From Sphingobium sp. 15-1 (GTDB lineage: Bacteria; Pseudomonadota; Alphaproteobacteria; Sphingomonadales; Sphingomonadaceae): 64,000 bases of DNA. The stretch spans positions 372,001 through 436,000 of the forward strand of contig NZ_JABXJG010000002.1 of assembly GCF_013375535.1 (NCBI RefSeq), given 5' to 3'. Position 1 is the stretch's first letter, and every line of letters starts with the position of its first letter. The position numbers were made by a program, and so were the translations under genes. A model generated the notes under the pieces. The model was given only the letters and a program-made list of their open reading frames with translations. It was not told where the DNA came from and ran no database searches. This document shows, in pieces, positions 51,418-60,596 of the stretch.

Positions 51418-52596
51418 TTACACCCGTTCCCAGATGGCGGCGATGCCCTGGCCGCCGCCGATGCACATGGTGGTGAGGCCATAGCGCCCGCCGGTGCGCT
51501 GCAATTCGTAGATCAGCTTGGCAGTGATGATCGCGCCGGTCGCGCCAACCGGATGGCCCAGCGAAATGCCGCTGCCATTGGGGTTGACCTTGGCCGGATC
51601 GAAATCCAGTTCCCGCGCCACCGCGCAGGCCTGCGCCGCGAAAGCCTCGTTGGATTCGATGACGTCGAGGTCAGCGACGGTCAGACCGGCCCGCTCCAGC
51701 GCCTTGCGCGTCGCGGGAACCGGGCCGATGCCCATATAGGCGGGATCGACGCCGGCATGCCCATAGGCCACCAGCCGCGCCAGGGGCTTGAGGCCCTGCG
51801 CCTTCACCGCCGCCTCGCTCGCCAGCACGGCTGCCGCCGCGCCGTCGTTGATGCCCGACGCATTGCCCGCCGTTACCGTGCCGTCCTTCTGGAAGACCGG
51901 CTTGAGCTTGCCGAAATCATCCGCCGCCGCGTCGGCGCGGACGAATTCGTCGGTGTCGAACGGCACCGGCTTGCGCCGCACCAACACCTCGACCGGCACG
52001 ATCTGGTCCTTGAAATAGCCAAGCGCGATGGCGTTGGCCGCCCGCTTCTGGCTTTCGAAGGCCAGCGCGTCCTGATCTTCCCGCAAAATGCCGTAGCGCG
52101 CCGCGACATTCTCCGCCGTGACGCCCATATGGATCGCCTGGAACGGATCGGTGAGCGCTCCGGTCAGGCCGTCCTGCACGACGGCATCGCCCATCTTCTG
52201 GCCCCAGCGGGCGGCAGGCAGGAAGTAGGGAGCGCGGCTCATGATCTCCGCCCCCGCGCCCAGCGCGATCTCGCAATCGCCCAGCATGATCGACTGCGCG
52301 GCGGTGAGGATCGCCTGCAGGCCCGACCCGCAGAGCCGGTTCACCGCATGCGCCGGGCTTTCCTGCGGCACGCCCGCGCCGATGGCGGCAATGCGCGCGG
52401 CATAGGCGTCGCGGGGTTCGCAATGGATGACATTGCCCAGCACCACATTGCCGACTTGCGCGGCATCGATGCCCGCCCGCCCGATCGCGGCCTTCGCAAC
52501 ATGCGCACCCAGTTCGCCCGGCTTCTGATCCTTGAGCGATCCGCCGAAGCTGCCAATGGCGGTCCGCGCCGCCGATACCAGAAATACGTCCGTCAT
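51418..52596 (-). CDS. Acetyl-CoA C-acyltransferase (thiolase II type)
   Basis: A 392-residue thiolase. The acyl-enzyme Cys is in HAVNRLCGSGLQAI (about 88-92), the second-site His in NPNGSGISLGHPVGATGAI, and the Cys near the C-terminus in TTMCIGGGQGIAAI; NEAFAAQ is kept. It cleaves 3-ketoacyl-CoA to acetyl-CoA and a shortened acyl-CoA in beta-oxidation or makes acetoacetyl-CoA. It follows the fadB-like gene by 15 nt, in an operon with an acyl-CoA dehydrogenase. With the SDR/BKACE steps elsewhere it could also take up aromatic-derived acyl-CoA. Confidence 0.94.
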   Translation of the reverse strand: MTDVFLVSAARTAIGSFGGSLKDQKPGELGAHVAKAAIGRAGIDAAQVGNVVLGNVIHCEPRDAYAARIAAIGAGVPQESPAHAVNRLCGSGLQAILTAAQSIMLGDCEIALGAGAEIMSRAPYFLPAARWGQKMGDAVVQDGLTGALTDPFQAIHMGVTAENVAARYGILREDQDALAFESQKRAANAIALGYFKDQIVPVEVLVRRKPVPFDTDEFVRADAAADDFGKLKPVFQKDGTVTAGNASGINDGAAAAVLASEAAVKAQGLKPLARLVAYGHAGVDPAYMGIGPVPATRKALERAGLTVADLDVIESNEAFAAQACAVARELDFDPAKVNPNGSGISLGHPVGATGAIITAKLIYELQRTGGRYGLTTMCIGGGQGIAAIWERV

Positions 52597-52611
52597 GCCC
52601 TGCTCCTGTCC

Positions 52612-54681
52612 TTAGATGTTCAAATCTTCGAAGCGCCCGCCCTTGGCGGCAAGCTGTTCGATCAGCGGCGCGGGCGCCCAGGCCCAGCCGTTGCGGCCCG
52701 CGGCCAGAGTGCGAAGCCGGTCGAGCACGGCAGGCACGCCCATCAGGTCGGCCTGGAACATCGGCCCGCCCCGCTCGCGGCCAAAGCCATAACCGTGCAG
52801 ATAGATCATATCGACATCGACCGGCCGATAGGCGATCCCCTCGCCCACGATCCGCGCCCCTTCGTTGATCAGCGCCAGCAGGCAGCGGCTGACGATTTCC
52901 TCGTCGCTGACGGCGCGGCGTTCAAGGCCGATCTCCGCCGAATAGGCCTCGATCAGCGCCGTGATCTCCGGGTCCACCTCAGCCGTGCGACCGTCGGGAT
53001 AGGCGTAGATGCCCTTGCCCGTCTTCTGCCCGAAACGGCCCAGTTCGCAGATGCGGTCGACGACGCCCGAATAGGGGCGGTCGGGCTGCTCCACGGCGCG
53101 GCGCTTGCGGATCGCCCAGCCAATGTCCTGCCCGGCCAGATCCATCGTCCGGCATGGGCCCATCGCCATCCCCCAGCGCTCCATCGCGGCGTCGATCTGC
53201 TGCGGCTGGGCGCCTTCCTCCAGCAGGAAATAGACCTGGCGCAGATATTCCTCGAACATGCGATTGCCGATGAAGCCGTCGCACACGCCCGACACCACGC
53301 CGACCTTGCCGACCCGCTTGCCGAAGGCCATGGCCGTCGCCAGCACGTCCGGCGCGGTGTCCTTGCCCCGCACCACTTCCAGCAGCCGCATGATATTGGC
53401 GGGCGAGAAGAAATGCAGGCCCACCACCCGCGAGGGATCGGTCACCAGCGCGGCGATGGCGTCCAGATCGAGCGTCGAGGTGTTGCTGGCCAAGATCGCA
53501 TCGGGGCGGGTGATCGCATCGAGCGCGGAGAAGACCTGCTTCTTGACGGCCATATCCTCGAACACCGCCTCGATCACCAGATCGGCGTCGCTGAGCGCCT
53601 CCAGTTCCGTCGCGGCGGTGAAGGCGGCGATGCGCGCATCGGCCACGGCCTGGGCGATCCGGCCTTTCTCGACATCCCGCTGGATGGTCTTGCGGATGCC
53701 CGCTTCCGCCTTGGCCAGCGCCTCGGCGCGCAGTTCCACCATCGTCACCGGCAGCCCTGCGTTCAACAGCGCCAGCGCAATGCCAGTGCCCATCAGCCCG
53801 CCGCCGATCACGCCGACATGCCGCACCTCACGCGGACGCACATCCCGCGCCAGCCCCGGAATGCGCGCCACCGTCCGCTCCCCGAAAAAGGCGTGGCGCA
53901 GCCCGCGCGAGGCTTCGGAACGCAGCAATTGCCCGAACAATTCCGCTTCCACCGCCACGCCTGCCGCCAGATCGTCGGATAGCGCAGCGACGCAATCGAT
54001 GATCCGGGCCGGCGCTAGGTTCAATCCGCCGCGCAACTTGGCGCGACGGCCTTCGACCGCTTCTTCAAGGTCGGCGGGAACCGGCAGGGAGCCCGTCCGG
54101 CGCGGCGGCGGCGCATTGCGCGCCACTTCCAGCGCCGCTTCCACCACATCGCCGTCCACCAGTTGGTCGACCAGGCCGAGCGACAAGGCCTGCTCCGCCG
54201 TTACCGGCTTGCCCGACAGCATCATGTCGAGCGCCGCCCCGGCGCCGATCAGCCGGGGAAGCCTCTGCGTGCCTCCCGCACCCGGCAGCAGGCCCAGCGT
54301 CACTTCCGGCAGGCCGAGGCGGCTTCCCGCCTGCGCGATGCGATAATGGCCGCCCATCGCCAGCTCCAGCCCCCCGCCCAGGGCCATGCCGTGGATCGCC
54401 ATGATGACGGGCTTATCGCAATTTTCGACCGCGGCGATCAAATCGCGCAAAAGGCCGATCTGTGCCGGATCGCCGTCGAAGTCGCTGATGTCCGCGCCGC
54501 CGCAGAACATCCTGCCGGCGCCCGTGACGACAATCGCCTGGCAGGCGGGATCGGCCGCCGCCTGGCTGACCGCCGCGAGGATCTCCCCGACAAAGCCGTT
54601 GCCGACCGACAGGGCGTTGACCGGGCCGTTGGACAGGCGCAGCAACCGGGCCGCGCCTTCGTGGGTAATCTCGACAGCCAT
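52612..54681 (-). CDS. Trifunctional-type 3-hydroxyacyl-CoA dehydrogenase/enoyl-CoA hydratase (FadB-like)
   Basis: A 689-residue bifunctional enzyme. Residues about 1-190 are an enoyl-CoA hydratase domain (GMALGGGLELAMGGHYRIA, ITVG-type Glu in GLPEVTLGLLPGAGGTQRL); from about 290 a 3-hydroxyacyl-CoA dehydrogenase domain starts with VIGGGLMGTGIALALLNAG, then VGLHFFSPANIMRLLEVV and a C-terminal dehydrogenase repeat. It does steps two and three of beta-oxidation, in the middle of the operon acyl-CoA dehydrogenase, FadB, thiolase. Its size is between the short FadJ-like and longer FadB proteins. Confidence 0.94.
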   Translation of the reverse strand: MAVEITHEGAARLLRLSNGPVNALSVGNGFVGEILAAVSQAAADPACQAIVVTGAGRMFCGGADISDFDGDPAQIGLLRDLIAAVENCDKPVIMAIHGMALGGGLELAMGGHYRIAQAGSRLGLPEVTLGLLPGAGGTQRLPRLIGAGAALDMMLSGKPVTAEQALSLGLVDQLVDGDVVEAALEVARNAPPPRRTGSLPVPADLEEAVEGRRAKLRGGLNLAPARIIDCVAALSDDLAAGVAVEAELFGQLLRSEASRGLRHAFFGERTVARIPGLARDVRPREVRHVGVIGGGLMGTGIALALLNAGLPVTMVELRAEALAKAEAGIRKTIQRDVEKGRIAQAVADARIAAFTAATELEALSDADLVIEAVFEDMAVKKQVFSALDAITRPDAILASNTSTLDLDAIAALVTDPSRVVGLHFFSPANIMRLLEVVRGKDTAPDVLATAMAFGKRVGKVGVVSGVCDGFIGNRMFEEYLRQVYFLLEEGAQPQQIDAAMERWGMAMGPCRTMDLAGQDIGWAIRKRRAVEQPDRPYSGVVDRICELGRFGQKTGKGIYAYPDGRTAEVDPEITALIEAYSAEIGLERRAVSDEEIVSRCLLALINEGARIVGEGIAYRPVDVDMIYLHGYGFGRERGGPMFQADLMGVPAVLDRLRTLAAGRNGWAWAPAPLIEQLAAKGGRFEDLNI

Positions 54682-54695
54682 GCTATCCCTTTCGC

Positions 54696-56426
54696 TCAGA
54701 AGGCGTCGGCGCCCAGCGCCATGATCGTCGCTTCGCCCGCCGCGATGCTGCCCGCCAACCCCTGGGCCTGCGGCAGCATGCGCTGGGCGAAATAGTCGGC
54801 AACGGCGCGCTTGGCGTCATGCAGGGGCGTATCCCCTTCGGCAGCGGCCATGCGCGTCCACATCCAGCCCATGGAAACCAGCGCGAAGAGGCGCAGATAA
54901 TCGACCGCCGCCGCGCCCGCCGCCTCCACGCCCGCGCCGCGCAGCGAAGCCGTCACGCCGCGCAGCAAGGCCAGCGCTTCACGCGTCTTTTCCGCGACCG
55001 CGATGGTCCCGGCCGCTTCCACATCTTCAGCGACAAGCGCGAAAAAGCCGTCGACCACCGCGCCGCCCGCCATGGAAAGCTTGCGCCCGACCAGGTCCAT
55101 GGCCTGCACGCCATTGGTGCCCTCATAGATCTGGGCGATGCGCGCATCGCGGACATATTGCTCCATGCCCCATTCGCGGATGTAGCCGTGACCGCCGAAC
55201 ACTTGCTGCGCCTGCACCGCGCTTTCGAAGCCGTAATCCGTGAAGGCCGCCTTCACCACCGGCGTCAACAGCGCGACCAGGGCATCGGCCTTGGCCCGTT
55301 CGGCCGCGTCGGCATGATGATGCGCCCGGTCGAGCTGCAACGCCGTCCACCCGGCAAGAGCGCGCCCGGCCTCCACGAAAGCGCGGATATTGAGCAGCAT
55401 GCGCCGCACATCGGCATGTTCGATGATCGCCACTGGCCCCCGCGCGCCATCGGCGCTGCGCCCCTGGAGCCGCTCCTTCGCATAGCCGGCGGCCTGCTGG
55501 TAGGAGGCGCCGGCAATGCCCAGACCCTGAATGCCCACCATCAGCCGCTCCGCATTCATCATCGTGAACATGGCGGCCAGGCCCTTGTTCGGCTCACCCA
55601 CCAGCCAGCCGGTCGCACCGTCATAATTCATCACGCAGGTCGGCTGGGCATGAATGCCCATCTTCTTTTCCAGCGCACCGACCGACATGGCGTTGCGGAT
55701 CGTGAAGCCGCCGTCCGCGTCGGGCAGGAACTTGGGCACCAGGAACAGGCTGATCCCCTTCACGCCAGCCGGCGCGTCGGGCAGGCGCGCCAGCACCAGA
55801 TGGACGATATTGCCGCCGAAATCATGGTCGCCCGAGGAAATGAAGATCTTCTGCCCGGTGACGGCATAGCCGCCGTCGGCATCGGGAACCGCCTTGGTCT
55901 TGAGCAGGGCAAGGTCCGTGCCCGCGCCGCTTTCGGTCAGCGCCATCGCGCCGGTCCATTCGCCGCTCACCATGCGCGGCAGATAGGTGGTTTTCAGGGA
56001 ATCGCTGGCATGGGCCATGATCGCCTCGCACGCACCGCGGGTCAGGCCGGGGAACAGGCCGAAGGACAGGTTCGCGGCCGACAGCATCTCGTCCAGCCAG
56101 AGCTGGAGGATGAAGGGCAGGCCCTGCCCGCCATATTCCGGCTCCGCCGACAGCGAAGCCCAACCCGCCGCCGCGAAATCGCGCCAGGCGTCGGCAAAGC
56201 CCTGGGGCGTCCGCACCTCGCCATCGACCAGGCGGCTGCCTTCCTCATCGCCATGGCGGTTCAGGGGGTGCAGCCGGTCCGCGCACATCCGCCCCGCTTC
56301 CTCCAGCACCGCCGTCGCCAGCTCCGCATCGACATCCTTCCCCGTCTCCGCCATCGCCCGGTCGAAGCCGAGAACTTGGGTCAGCAGGAAGCGGTAATCA
56401 TCGATCGGCGGAACATAGCTGAACAT
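54696..56426 (-). CDS. Acyl-CoA dehydrogenase (copy 2)
   Basis: A 576-residue acyl-CoA dehydrogenase of the same long type as the gene at 28247. It has MALTESGAGTDLALLKTKAV, KIFISSGDHDFGGNIVHLV, QVFGGHGYIREWGMEQY, and the catalytic Glu in QIYEGTNGVQAMDLVGRKL. It is the first gene of the beta-oxidation operon, with a sigma70-like promoter upstream. It performs the FAD-dependent first step on fatty acyl-CoA or alkyl side-chain acyl-CoA. It is divergent from the PilZ-XRE regulator gene. Confidence 0.94.
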   Translation of the reverse strand: MFSYVPPIDDYRFLLTQVLGFDRAMAETGKDVDAELATAVLEEAGRMCADRLHPLNRHGDEEGSRLVDGEVRTPQGFADAWRDFAAAGWASLSAEPEYGGQGLPFILQLWLDEMLSAANLSFGLFPGLTRGACEAIMAHASDSLKTTYLPRMVSGEWTGAMALTESGAGTDLALLKTKAVPDADGGYAVTGQKIFISSGDHDFGGNIVHLVLARLPDAPAGVKGISLFLVPKFLPDADGGFTIRNAMSVGALEKKMGIHAQPTCVMNYDGATGWLVGEPNKGLAAMFTMMNAERLMVGIQGLGIAGASYQQAAGYAKERLQGRSADGARGPVAIIEHADVRRMLLNIRAFVEAGRALAGWTALQLDRAHHHADAAERAKADALVALLTPVVKAAFTDYGFESAVQAQQVFGGHGYIREWGMEQYVRDARIAQIYEGTNGVQAMDLVGRKLSMAGGAVVDGFFALVAEDVEAAGTIAVAEKTREALALLRGVTASLRGAGVEAAGAAAVDYLRLFALVSMGWMWTRMAAAEGDTPLHDAKRAVADYFAQRMLPQAQGLAGSIAAGEATIMALGADAF

Positions 56427-56455
56427 CGGAGCCTCTCCTCAAAGCGCCTTGCTGG

Positions 56456-56482
56456 CCTATACCAAACATCTGTTACAGTCAA
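56456..56482 (-). promoter_or_regulatory. Promoter of the beta-oxidation operon
   Basis: Minus-strand TTGACT (plus 56477-56482) and TATAGG (plus 56456-56461), 15 bp apart, with an extended TGG before the -10. It is about 30 nt from the acyl-CoA dehydrogenase start, giving a short leader with GAGGAGAGG. The spacing is tight, so confidence is moderate. Confidence 0.4.
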
Positions 56483-56602
56483 TCGCACATGCGAAAAGCT
56501 GCGCGCCGCAAGCATAAGCGCCTGCCGGTAAAGGGCTTCCTTGCCGGATGCGTTTCGGTTGCCTCTTCGTTAACATTCCGGAAACCCGCCCATGCCAATA
56601 GT

Positions 56603-57319
56603 ATGAAAATGCCCATTCATGCGATCGTAGAACAGCCACCCAAGTCCGACAGCCGGCGCGGAGCCGCGCGCTGGCGCATTCGGCTCGAACTTCCCGACAC
56701 GCTTGACGATGCGAATGCGAATGTCGTGGTTCACGACATATCGACCGCCGGCATGCTGATCGAGACCAAGTCGGAGCTGAAGATCGGGCAGAGCGTCACC
56801 GTGTCCTTGCCCGATGCCGACAAGGTCGTCGCGCATGTCGTCTGGCAGAATGAGTCGCTCTTCGGCTGCCGCTTCGCGGAACCGCTGCCGCAGGGGGTGG
56901 TCAGCGCGATCAGGCTGCGCAATCCGAACCGCAATGACGCGAAACCGGCGGGTGATCCTTCAGAGACGCCCGCTCCGGAAGGGTTGCCCGAACGTCTGCG
57001 CCGGCTGCGGCAGGAACGCGGCCTGAGCCGCGCCGCCCTGTCGGAGCAAACGGGTTTCAGCAAGCCCACCATCTGGGGATGGGAAACGGGCCGGACCATG
57101 CCGCGCAAGGATAATTTGCTGATCCTGTCCGGCATCTATGGCCTGACCGAGCAGCAATTGCTGTTCGGCAAGGAAAATTCCCCGCTGCATCAGGCGAAGA
57201 AAGCGACTTCGGAAGCCTATACCCAATCGCTCAAGGACGTCATCGAATTGTCGAAAACGCGGATTGCGGAAGCGGCGGGCGTGAACAAGCTGAAGGTTCA
57301 TATCTATATCGAGTTCTGA
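56603..57319 (+). CDS. PilZ-XRE fusion regulator (possible c-di-GMP-responsive DNA-binding protein)
   Basis: A 238-residue protein. Residues about 15-108 form a PilZ domain with both c-di-GMP motifs: Arg19-x3-Arg23 (RRGAARW) and the Asp45-Ile-Ser-Thr-Ala-Gly50 loop. After a Pro-rich linker (110-128) comes an XRE helix-turn-helix (LRRLRQERGLSRAALSEQT, GFSKPTIWGWETGRTMPR; about 131-168), with a C-terminal tail. The start at ATG 56603 drops a 38-residue upstream leader (frame open from 56489) that lacks similarity. DNA binding switched by c-di-GMP is a strong inference from the domains. It is divergent from the beta-oxidation operon. Confidence 0.82.
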   Translation: MKMPIHAIVEQPPKSDSRRGAARWRIRLELPDTLDDANANVVVHDISTAGMLIETKSELKIGQSVTVSLPDADKVVAHVVWQNESLFGCRFAEPLPQGVVSAIRLRNPNRNDAKPAGDPSETPAPEGLPERLRRLRQERGLSRAALSEQTGFSKPTIWGWETGRTMPRKDNLLILSGIYGLTEQQLLFGKENSPLHQAKKATSEAYTQSLKDVIELSKTRIAEAAGVNKLKVHIYIEF

Positions 57320-57349
57320 CCCACCCCCGGCGTCGCCAGCCCGATCCGG

Positions 57350-57937
57350 TCATTCGTGCCGAAAGACAGCGACCATCTGCGCGGCGATCTGAGCCGGGGT
57401 GAGCCGGCCGGGCCGATACCAGTCCGCCATGCTGTTCAGTTGGACCAGGAGCAGGTTGCGATAGACCGACCGGTCGATATGCGCCGGCAGCGGCAGCTCC
57501 TCCACCAGCGCGCGGAACAGCCCTTCGAACCGGTCGCGGCGGGCGATCAATTGCTCGCGGACCGGGTCGGGCACCTCCCGAAAATCGTTCATCATCGGCG
57601 TCGTGGGCGAATCGGGGGCGAGCTGAATCTCCAGCAATGTGGCGCAAGCCGCCGTCAGCCTCGCCCATGGTTCGGATTGCGCCGCGACGGCTTGCGCTAT
57701 CCTTTCCTCCGCCCCGTCGAGGGCGGCATTGTGCAATTCGACGAACAGCGCATCCTTGGACTTGATATGATGGTAGAGCGACCCGCCCAGCACGCCCGCC
57801 TGCTCGCCAATGTCCCGCATGGACGTTCCGCGATAGCCCTTTTTGGCGAAGAGCTGGGCCGCGATCTCCAGAATCTGGCGCCGGCGCGCCGACCCTTCGT
57901 CGGTCGATCCGGATGGAATAGGCTTTGTCATCGGCAT
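57350..57937 (-). CDS. TetR/AcrR-family transcriptional regulator
   Basis: A 195-residue TetR regulator: RRRQILEIAAQLFAKKGYRG and TSMRDIGEQAGVLGGSLYHHI are the helix-turn-helix (about 18-60), followed by a helical effector domain with a FadR/YfiR-like look. Two nearby ATGs (57937, 57931) are possible; ATG 58003 would add 22 residues. It converges on the PilZ-XRE gene 30 nt away and is divergent from the sigma factor gene at 58101. The target is unknown; the adjacent beta-oxidation genes or the sigma-factor operon are candidates. Confidence 0.86.
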   Translation of the reverse strand: MPMTKPIPSGSTDEGSARRRQILEIAAQLFAKKGYRGTSMRDIGEQAGVLGGSLYHHIKSKDALFVELHNAALDGAEERIAQAVAAQSEPWARLTAACATLLEIQLAPDSPTTPMMNDFREVPDPVREQLIARRDRFEGLFRALVEELPLPAHIDRSVYRNLLLVQLNSMADWYRPGRLTPAQIAAQMVAVFRHE

Positions 57938-58100
57938 CGGCGCTAGCACATCCTTGAAAGACCGCGAAGCCTCTGTTCCGCATGAGTGGAACAGGCGCTT
58001 CATCTTTGCTAGCTCTGTCGGAATGTCGGGGCCTGGCCGGAAAGATCGGAATGAAGGGTGGCCGCCGGCCGCCATGGACCGCTGGACGCGGCTCTGACGG

Positions 58101-58646
58101 ATGGACGACCTGTCCCATGTTCCGGACAGCCTGTTGGTCGCCGCGGCGGTCGATGGCGATCGCAAGGCCTTCGAGGCCCTGCTGCGACGCCATTATGGCC
58201 GAATCCATGGGCTTGCCTGGCAGTTGACCGGCACGCGCAGCGACGCGGACGACATCGCGCAGGACGTGTGTTGCACATTGGTCGAGAAGATCGGCGGCTT
58301 TCGCGGGGAAGCGAAGTTCACCACCTGGCTGTGCGGCATCGTCTACAATGCCTGCCGCGACCTGCGCCGCCGCAAGCGATCCTTCAGCGGCTTTGCCGAG
58401 CGGCTGGCGGTGATCGCCGGGCTGACGCCAGCGCCGGATGGCCGCGACCTGCATGACGCGATCTGGCTCAAAAGCGCGATCGCCGGACTGAAGCCCGCCT
58501 ATCGGGACACGGCGGTCCTGGTCGCGGGCCAGCAACTCACCCATGCGGAGGCCGCGCCGTTGCTGGGCGTCAGCGAGGCCACCGTCGCGTGGCGCATGCA
58601 CGAAATCCGGCGATTGCTGTCATCCGACAAGGGGGAAGCGCGCTGA
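58101..58646 (+). CDS. ECF-type RNA polymerase sigma factor
   Basis: A 181-residue sigma factor with region 2 ([22 protein letters not shown] and [21 protein letters not shown]) and region 4 ([36 protein letters not shown]), separated by a short linker; region 3 and region 1.1 are absent, as in ECF factors. The following genes encode a VWA lipoprotein and a TonB-like TPR protein; no anti-sigma factor with a classical zinc motif is visible. It is read with those genes in one direction with a 109-nt gap. Its promoter targets cannot be named. Confidence 0.9.
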   Translation: MDDLSHVPDSLLVAAAVDGDRKAFEALLRRHYGRIHGLAWQLTGTRSDADDIAQDVCCTLVEKIGGFRGEAKFTTWLCGIVYNACRDLRRRKRSFSGFAERLAVIAGLTPAPDGRDLHDAIWLKSAIAGLKPAYRDTAVLVAGQQLTHAEAAPLLGVSEATVAWRMHEIRRLLSSDKGEAR

Positions 58647-58755
58647 CGGCCCCACCTTCGGAAAAAAATTTTCACGCCCTCCCAAGCTTTCTCCCCTGAG
58701 CCGCGTCCCAGTGAATGACGGATGATTTGCGCCGTCTCCATCACGGGAGAATCTC

Positions 58756-60453
58756 ATGTCTCGCTTCCTTCCTTTCATCGGCTTGATGAGCCTGGGCCTG
58801 GTTTCCTGCGCTGCGCAGGATGCGCGCCAAATGGCGGCGCCGAACGTCCCTGCCACCGCGGAGGACATCGTCGTCACCTCCCAGCGGGCCGACAGCGCCG
58901 ACGCCTATCAGGTCCGCAAGGCCAATGGCGTGGTGCGGGCCGAACCCGCTTATGCCCCTCCGCCCCCGGCAGCGCCGATGCTCGCCATGCCGGAGCGCAG
59001 GCCATGGCCGCCAGCCTATCATGACGTCGGCCGCGACACATTCGCAAACAAGGAGGAGAACCGCTTCCAGATCGTCCGGGAACAGCCGGTTTCGACCTTC
59101 TCCATCGATGTGGATACCGCCTCCTATTCCTTCGTGCGCGCGTCGCTCAACCAGAATGTCCTGCCGCAGCCCGCCGCCGTGCGGCCGGAGGAGATGATCA
59201 ACTATTTTCCCTATGATTATGCCGCGCCGCGCAGCATCGCCCAGCCCTTTACGACCAATGTCGCCGTCTTCCCCAGCCCCTGGACGGCCGGGCGCAAGCT
59301 GGTCCGCATCGGCATTCGCGGCTATGCGGTACAGCGCGCCGTGCGGCCACGCGCCAATCTGGTGTTCCTGATCGACACTTCCGGTTCCATGAACGAGCCC
59401 AACAAGCTGCCGCTGGTGAAGCAATCGCTGTCCATGCTGGTCGGCCAGCTCGACCCCAATGACCATGTCGCCATCGTCACCTATGCGGGCAGCGCCGGGA
59501 CAGCGCTGGAACCCACGCCGGTCAGCCAGAAGCACAGAATATTGGAGGTCATCAACCGCCTTGGCGCGGGCGGGGGCACGGCAGGGGCGGAGGGCGTTCG
59601 CCAGGCCTATGCGTTGGCCGCCGCCAATCTGGACCCGACGGGCGTCAACCGGGTGATGCTGGCCACGGACGGGGACTTCAACATCGGCATCACCAATGTC
59701 GATGAGCTGAAAGGCTTTGTCGAGCGCGAACGGAACAAGGGGATTTTCCTGTCCGTCCTCGGCTTTGGCATGGGCAATTATAATGACGCGCTGATGCAGG
59801 CGCTGGCGCAGAACGGCAATGGCGCGGCAGCCTATATCGATACGCTGAGCGAAGCCCGCAAGACGCTGGTGGAGGAGGCCGGCTCCACCCTCTTCCCCAT
59901 CGCCAAGGATGTGAAGATACAGGTCGAGTTCAACCCCGCCACCGTCGCGGAATATCGGCTGATCGGCTATGAAACGCGGATGCTGAACCGGGAGGATTTC
60001 GACAATGACCGGGTCGATGCGGGCGATGTCGGATCGGGCCAGACCGTGACGGCGCTCTATGAAATCGTGCCGGTGGGCGGGCCCCGCGCCGTTCCCGATC
60101 TGCGCTATGCCCCCTCGGCCAAGGCGCCGGTCGCTGGCGCAAGCGAATATGGCTTCGTCAAAATCCGCTACAAGGCGCCCAAGTCGGACCGGAGCCAGTT
60201 GATCGCCACCCCGATCGACCGGGCCTTGGAAGTTGCCCGCTTCGAAAATGCGCCGCTCGACGCCCGCTTCGCGACCGGCGTGGCGGCCTTTGCCGAATTG
60301 CTGCGCGGCGGGCGATATGGCGGGTCGCTGAGCTATGACGATGTGCTGCGCATCGCCACGGCGGCGCGGGGGGCCGATCCGTTCGGCTATCGCGGCGAAT
60401 TCATCCAGTTGGTCCGCGCCGCCAAAACATCCGCCGCCATGCAGCCGCTTTGA
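58756..60453 (+). CDS. VWA-domain lipoprotein (YfbK-like)
   Basis: A 565-residue protein. Lipobox L15-V-S-Cys18 marks an exported lipoprotein. A DIVVTSQR motif at 37-44, like the TonB box of the receptors here, follows, then a linker and an N-terminal YfbK/von Willebrand-associated domain (VSTFSIDVDTASYSFVRASLN, about 112-131). The VWA domain has the MIDAS motif DTSGS (207-211) and FMIDG-like strands, and a C-terminal DUF3520-like segment (AVPDLRYAPSAKAP). VWA domains bind proteins through the metal site. A TonB-linked or envelope-stress role is inference. A terminator follows. Confidence 0.85.
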   Translation: MSRFLPFIGLMSLGLVSCAAQDARQMAAPNVPATAEDIVVTSQRADSADAYQVRKANGVVRAEPAYAPPPPAAPMLAMPERRPWPPAYHDVGRDTFANKEENRFQIVREQPVSTFSIDVDTASYSFVRASLNQNVLPQPAAVRPEEMINYFPYDYAAPRSIAQPFTTNVAVFPSPWTAGRKLVRIGIRGYAVQRAVRPRANLVFLIDTSGSMNEPNKLPLVKQSLSMLVGQLDPNDHVAIVTYAGSAGTALEPTPVSQKHRILEVINRLGAGGGTAGAEGVRQAYALAAANLDPTGVNRVMLATDGDFNIGITNVDELKGFVERERNKGIFLSVLGFGMGNYNDALMQALAQNGNGAAAYIDTLSEARKTLVEEAGSTLFPIAKDVKIQVEFNPATVAEYRLIGYETRMLNREDFDNDRVDAGDVGSGQTVTALYEIVPVGGPRAVPDLRYAPSAKAPVAGASEYGFVKIRYKAPKSDRSQLIATPIDRALEVARFENAPLDARFATGVAAFAELLRGGRYGGSLSYDDVLRIATAARGADPFGYRGEFIQLVRAAKTSAAMQPL

Positions 60454-60468
60454 CCGGGATCAGCCACA

Positions 60469-60499
60469 GGGGGCCGGTCAGGAAGCACCGGCCCCCTTT
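60469..60499 (+). terminator. Terminator after the VWA gene
   Basis: Perfect 10-bp stem GGGGGCCGGT/ACCGGCCCCC, 8-nt loop, followed by TTTC, 15 nt after the stop codon. It should separate the VWA transcript from the TPR gene, at least in part. Confidence 0.7.
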
Positions 60500-60596
60500 C
60501 GCGCCGCACCGCTTTGCCGCATAAGATCAGCCAATGCGCCCTCCCGCCCCTTTCGAACCGACGCAAAGCCCGTTCCTGGATGACAGGGAGCCGTGA

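Noticed and set aside
51553..53982. 809-codon plus-strand frame opposite the thiolase and fadB-like genes
   Set aside because: It spans two well-supported genes and their junction on the other strand and has no domain features.
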